DNA from: Dehalococcoidia bacterium
Lineage (GTDB): Bacteria > Chloroflexota > Dehalococcoidia > JACPQF01
Assembly (NCBI GenBank): GCA_030650265.1
Contig: JAUSEJ010000577.1
Location: 1-7,898 of the forward strand
Direction: 5' to 3'
Length of the DNA stretch: 7,898 bases
Part shown: one piece after another, positions 5,949 to 7,898 of the stretch
Layout of the letters: every line of letters starts with the position of its first letter
Position numbering within the stretch: position 1 is the stretch's first letter
The notes under the pieces: model-generated
Databases searched by the model: none
What the model saw: only the letters and a program-made list of their open reading frames with translations
Told to the model about the DNA's origin: nothing
Program-made: the position numbers and the translations under genes

Positions 5949-6281
5949 ATGTCTGGAGATACAAATAGTGGTGGATTTCTCGCCGGTTTGGTAATAGGCG
6001 GACTGTTGGGTGCGGCTGTGGGCCTCTTGCTAGCCCCAAAGGCAGGTGAGGAGACGCGCGAGGAATTGAGAGAAAAGGGCATCGAGCTGCGGGGCCGCTT
6101 TGACGAGATGGGCACTCACGTCAAAGACAGCGCCGACGAACTGGCAGCGAAGACCCGCACCGTTGTGGACGAGAAGCGTTCGCAGGTCATCGAGGCGATC
6201 GAAGAGGGCAAGAGAACTGCCGCCCAAACGCGCGCCGACCTTGAGGCCAGTCTGCTAGCGGAGCGGAGCAAAAAGGTCTAG
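5949..6281 (+). CDS. YtxH-domain protein
   Basis: A 110-residue protein with the YtxH signature at its start: a glycine-rich membrane or membrane-associated helix (GGFLAGLVIGGLLGAAVGLL, 8-27) followed directly by LAPKAGEETREEL (28-40). The rest (40-110) is a highly charged amphipathic helix rich in Glu, Lys, Arg and Ala, likely coiled coil. YtxH proteins are annotated as general-stress or gas-vesicle-like proteins; no gas-vesicle genes are nearby, so that label should not be carried over. ATG 5949 follows GGGAGGT (5932-5938) at the end of the upstream gene, with a slightly long spacing of about 11 bases. The stop lies only 12 bases from the 3' end of the convergent tRNA gene, with no terminator hairpin between them. 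Confidence 0.85.
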   Translation: MSGDTNSGGFLAGLVIGGLLGAAVGLLLAPKAGEETREELREKGIELRGRFDEMGTHVKDSADELAAKTRTVVDEKRSQVIEAIEEGKRTAAQTRADLEASLLAERSKKV

Positions 6282-6293
6282 GTCATTGAGGAT

Positions 6294-6382
6294 TGGCGGA
6301 GAGGGTGGGATTCGAACCCACGAGACATTGCTGCCTACTCGCTTTCCAAGCGAGCGCCATAGACCGGCTAGGCGACCTCTCC
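6294..6382 (-). tRNA. tRNA-Ser (anticodon GGA)
   Basis: Read on the minus strand, an 89-base class II tRNA: acceptor stem GGAGAGG (6382-6376) pairs with CCTCTCC (6304-6298), followed by discriminator G and an encoded CCA (6296-6294). The anticodon arm has stem CTCGC/GCGAG around loop TTGGAAA, giving anticodon GGA, which reads UCC and UCU. A long variable arm, as expected for serine, separates it from the T arm, which carries GGGTTCGAATCCC. It lies 13 bases downstream of the other tRNA-Ser and is probably co-transcribed with it. Confidence 0.95.
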
Positions 6383-6395
6383 ATAGATCAAGAAT

Positions 6396-6481
6396 TGGCG
6401 GAGAGGGTGGGATTTGAACCCACGGAGCTTGCGCTCACCGCTTTTCGAGAGCGGCACCATCAACCACTCGGACACCTCTCC
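6396..6481 (-). tRNA. tRNA-Ser (anticodon CGA)
   Basis: An 86-base class II tRNA on the minus strand. Acceptor GGAGAGG (6481-6475) pairs with CCTCTCC (6406-6400), then discriminator G and encoded CCA (6398-6396). The anticodon arm is CCGCT/AGCGG around loop CTCGAAA, giving anticodon CGA, which reads UCG. The variable arm folds as GAGC-GCAA-GCTC and the T arm carries GGGTTCAAATCCC. Its acceptor stem and last bases are identical to those of the neighbouring tRNA-Ser(GGA), as expected for one seryl-tRNA synthetase recognising both. Confidence 0.95.
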
Positions 6482-6578
6482 TTGATAGCCATGCACCCCC
6501 GGTTTGGTCATCGGGGATGCTGGCGCAGTATGCGACTGGAATCAGGCTCAGTCTTGTTTAGGTGCTTATCGCCTTCGT

Positions 6579-6608
6579 ATTATAGCAGATGTCTGGAAGT
6601 GAGCGCAA
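6579..6608 (-). promoter_or_regulatory. Candidate promoter of the two tRNA-Ser genes
   Basis: On the minus strand a perfect TATAAT (6584-6579) lies 18 bases after TTGCGC (6608-6603, a three-of-six match to the -35). The transcript would start near 6572, about 90 bases before the first tRNA. The leader includes a hairpin (GCA-CCCCG against CGGGG-TGC with one mismatch, 6493-6520), possibly a processing structure. Apart from this promoter I see nothing in the 240 bases between the tRNAs and the DUF5615 gene. Confidence 0.5.
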
Positions 6609-6723
6609 CTTGGCGGATTGTGCCCACGCCCTAATAAGCTGGCAGGTTAGCTTGGTCTCAACTAGCTACATTCTCCGTATTTGCACGGCTCCAGTGGTGA
6701 GTGCGAAGCGAAAACGGAACAAC

Positions 6724-7056
6724 TCAAATGAACTCCACATTGTCAGCCATGTCTTCTTGACCCAATACGCCATATAGTAATACGAGACCCTGGATTATTG
6801 CGCCAATAGTGGTATTCTGAGGAGCGTAGACAATTCCGCAGTGCTGGTGACCATAGGCGTGAAGTCGCAGAAAGTCGGCATCCTGCGTAAGAATGACGCG
6901 GCCATTTCGGATAGCGAAGGCCAAGTGCTGTTCATCTCGGGCCCCAAGCAAACCAGCATCCTTGGCCGTGATGACATCCAACCCGCGGCGGCGTAGTCCG
7001 TACGCTATCGCGCTGTGGACATGCTCGTCCAGATAGAATGTGATAGGTTCACCCAC
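6724..7056 (-). CDS. DUF5615 PIN-like protein, probable toxin partner
   Basis: A 110-residue protein of the DUF5615 / Mut7-C-like PIN-fold group. The start FYLDEHV (7-13) supplies the first acidic pair (D10, E11), DEQHLAFA (41-48) a middle acidic site, and ILTQDADFLRL (55-65) the D59/D61 motif that forms the PIN-type metal site; all are present, so the protein looks intact. By fold it is predicted to be a metal-dependent RNase, though activity is not demonstrated by sequence. The start is GTG 7056, and the frame overlaps the end of the upstream DUF433 gene by eight bases (GTGGGTGA), with only a weak ribosome-binding site, so it probably depends on translation of its partner. The pair is a commonly predicted toxin-antitoxin-like module. 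Confidence 0.85.
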   Translation of the reverse strand: MGEPITFYLDEHVHSAIAYGLRRRGLDVITAKDAGLLGARDEQHLAFAIRNGRVILTQDADFLRLHAYGHQHCGIVYAPQNTTIGAIIQGLVLLYGVLGQEDMADNVEFI

Positions 7057-7345
7057 CTAGCTTCGTCCTAAGTTTGGAAGTAGTACGCTTGCGGAGATCT
7101 AGGATGAACTGCACGTCTGATTCGATCGACTGATCAATGTCTTCGCGATGGTCGAAATAGTAAGTTAGCGCCGCGTAGACATCGGCGAGTGACAGGCCAT
7201 ACTCGCTAGCGATTTCATCCGCGCCCAAACCTAGGCGTTCGTGCCAAACCACGATATCCTGCACCGTGATCCGGTGTCCGGCGATACGCGGTTTGCCCCC
7301 CGCAACACCCGCCGTAATCTCAATATGCGTCGTCACTGTATCCAT
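7049..7345 (-). CDS. DUF433 protein, probable antitoxin partner
   Basis: A 98-residue protein with the DUF433 signature: GGKPRIAGHRITVQDIVVW (16-34), the helix-turn-helix region GADEIASEYGLSLADVYAAL (41-60) and YYFDHREDID (62-71). The family is a small winged or helix-turn-helix fold often encoded just ahead of DUF5615 proteins and assumed to bind DNA and neutralise the partner. ATG 7345 follows GGAGGG by about four bases. A minus-strand promoter around 7541-7569 could drive it through a leader of about 190 bases; a nearer candidate has a good -35 (TTGACT, 7387-7382) but a poor -10. As the first gene of the pair it would also be positioned for autoregulation. Confidence 0.85.
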   Translation of the reverse strand: MDTVTTHIEITAGVAGGKPRIAGHRITVQDIVVWHERLGLGADEIASEYGLSLADVYAALTYYFDHREDIDQSIESDVQFILDLRKRTTSKLRTKLGG

Positions 7346-7486
7346 TTTGCCCTCCAGTACCTAAGCTTTCCCTTGCCATCAAGTCAATACTGACGCCTGA
7401 ACGAAAGGCGCTATTCTGCAACGGGGGACCTTCTCTACTCGGCTGAAACGCAACGCCTTCGACCTACTCTCTCAAAGTCTTGCTCC

Positions 7487-7527
7487 TCGGCATCCGTTCC
7501 AGAGGCAATAGCTGGAACGGATGCCGA
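7487..7527. repeat. Perfect 16-bp inverted repeat (stem-loop)
   Basis: TCGGCATCCGTTCCAG (7487-7502) and CTGGAACGGATGCCGA (7512-7527) are exact reverse complements around a nine-base loop (AGGCAATAG). Neither side is followed by a T-tract, so it is not a standard intrinsic terminator. On the minus strand it would sit within the first ten or so bases of the transcript predicted from the promoter at 7541-7569. A stability or regulatory hairpin, a small RNA, or the footprint of a short mobile repeat are all possible. Confidence 0.8.
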
Positions 7528-7540
7528 TAAGCTTACAAGG

Positions 7541-7569
7541 AGTATAGCATAGGTACCGGGGAGGAGCAA
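7541..7569 (-). promoter_or_regulatory. Candidate promoter upstream of the DUF433/DUF5615 pair
   Basis: On the minus strand TTGCTC (7569-7564, three of six) and TATACT (7546-7541, five of six) are separated by 17 bases, with TGC before the -10 (extended -10). The predicted start near 7534 lies just ahead of the 16-bp hairpin at 7527-7487. Confidence 0.4.
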
Positions 7570-7689
7570 CGAACTATTGGCCCACGATGGCAAGAGGCAA
7601 GCCATGATGTTGGAAGGACGAGAGGGTGATTGCGTCAGCACAGGTTTTCGCATGGTTGCTAGTACCGACGCAGATGTGATATATTCAGG

Positions 7690-7898
7690 ACGCAAAGGGA
7701 AGGCTCGCTATTGTGGTACCACCCTAAGGGTTCACAGTAATCAGCCATCCTTCCGCCGAAGGGCCACCAGCGATGAAGACGGGCGTCCTGTCCCCTCTCC
7801 CTTTGGTCCTTCAGCCGAAGGAGGGTGAGGGCGCACTCAGGAGCCCACGTTTTCAAGACAATGGTTGATCACTGTTCTCACCCGTAGCTGACCTGCCC
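7690..7898 (-). promoter_or_regulatory. T-box-like leader, 5' partial and possibly degenerate
   Basis: Read on the minus strand, AGGGTGGTACCAC (7725-7713) matches 12 of the first 13 positions of the T-box antiterminator consensus AGGGUGGNACCGCG; the UGGN bulge would pair with the 3' end of an uncharged tRNA with discriminator A. CCCT at about 7695 could close the first antiterminator helix. Upstream, GAAAACG (7854-7848) followed by CTCCTGAG (7843-7836) resembles the specifier side of Stem I. The rest of Stem I would extend beyond the window, so the specifier codon cannot be assigned safely. The second antiterminator helix is poor and no terminator or sequestered ribosome-binding site follows. 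No amino-acid gene lies downstream, so a decayed or orphan T-box is the best reading. Confidence 0.45.
7749..7831. repeat. Two look-alike small hairpins
   Basis: CCTTC-CGCC-GAAGG (7749-7762) and TCCTTC-AGCC-GAAGGA (7807-7822) share stem sequence and a similar four-base loop. The second is extended by CCCTCTCCC (7793-7801) pairing with GGGTGAGGG (7823-7831) with one mismatch and a five-base bulge, for about 14 paired positions in all. They lie between the two T-box-like motifs and could be its internal stems, or a copy of a dispersed intergenic repeat. Confidence 0.55.

Larger units (their letters stand above)
7346..7712. other. Gene-free stretch upstream of DUF433
   Basis: No frame here has a recognisable domain, a good ribosome-binding site or coding-like composition on either strand. 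The contents I can support are the minus-strand promoter candidate, the 16-bp hairpin, and a small CGCCT/AGGCG repeat (7394-7398, 7406-7410). No aminoacyl-tRNA synthetase or amino-acid gene fragment is visible, which matters for the T-box-like element just upstream on the same strand. Confidence 0.6.

Noticed and set aside
6293..6634. 113-residue plus-strand frame containing ERVGFEPT repeats
   Set aside because: It is the antisense reading of the two tRNA-Ser genes; ERVGFEPT is the well-known false translation of serine tRNA 3' ends.
7487..7527. 16-bp hairpin as an intrinsic terminator
   Set aside because: No T-tract follows on either strand.
7435..7695. 86-residue minus-strand frame after the T-box-like element
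   Set aside because: No resemblance to a synthetase or amino-acid gene, no ribosome-binding site, and it reads straight through the 16-bp hairpin.
7713..7725. T-box motif on the plus strand
   Set aside because: The GTGGTACCAC core is a palindrome, but only the minus strand has the AGGG prefix and the Stem I-like sequence on the correct side.
7577..7856. Overlapping frames on both strands at the right end
   Set aside because: Low-complexity, arginine- and serine-rich translations that read through hairpins; no domain or start signals.

Overview
The window looks like a chromosomal fragment from a moderately GC-rich bacterium, most plausibly a Chloroflexota lineage (Dehalococcoidia/Anaerolineae-like). 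The evidence is family-level pattern recognition, not a search: a GH99-like domain joined to LGFP-like modules, a short SWIM zinc-finger protein of a type common in that phylum, a small membrane-anchored DUF948-like protein paired with a YtxH protein, and a DUF433/DUF5615 pair. There is no sign of phage or of an insertion sequence.

Layout. Positions 1-891 (+) are the 3' part of a GH99/WbsX-like protein with LGFP-like modules. Its end overlaps, tail to tail, a minus-strand operon (2915 to 832) of a two-CBS-domain protein translationally coupled to a GT4 glycosyltransferase fused to a VanZ-like membrane domain. This left third is probably cell-surface polysaccharide work. A divergent promoter region (about 2950-3040) drives that operon leftwards and, rightwards, a roughly 210-nt leader ahead of a SWIM zinc-finger gene. 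The leader holds a possible leaderless 27-codon ORF and a terminator-like hairpin. Next comes an exported six-repeat kelch protein with a C-terminal membrane anchor, whose 3' end overlaps a convergent MerR-type regulator. The MerR gene has its own promoter and a 20-bp near-palindrome in its leader. A strong extended -10 promoter then starts a two-gene unit, a DUF948-like membrane protein and a YtxH protein.

The right third has two tandem minus-strand serine tRNA genes (anticodons CGA and GGA, both with encoded CCA), then a minus-strand DUF433/DUF5615 pair that resembles a toxin-antitoxin module. The last 550 bases have no convincing gene but are rich in structure: a 16-bp perfect hairpin just downstream of a predicted minus-strand promoter, two small look-alike hairpins, and a near-consensus T-box antiterminator sequence on the minus strand.

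The most unusual points are the T-box-like element with no amino-acid gene behind it, the leaderless micro-ORF and attenuator-like leader of the SWIM gene, the GT4-VanZ fusion, and the operator-like palindrome of the MerR gene. None amounts to a clearly new multi-gene system.
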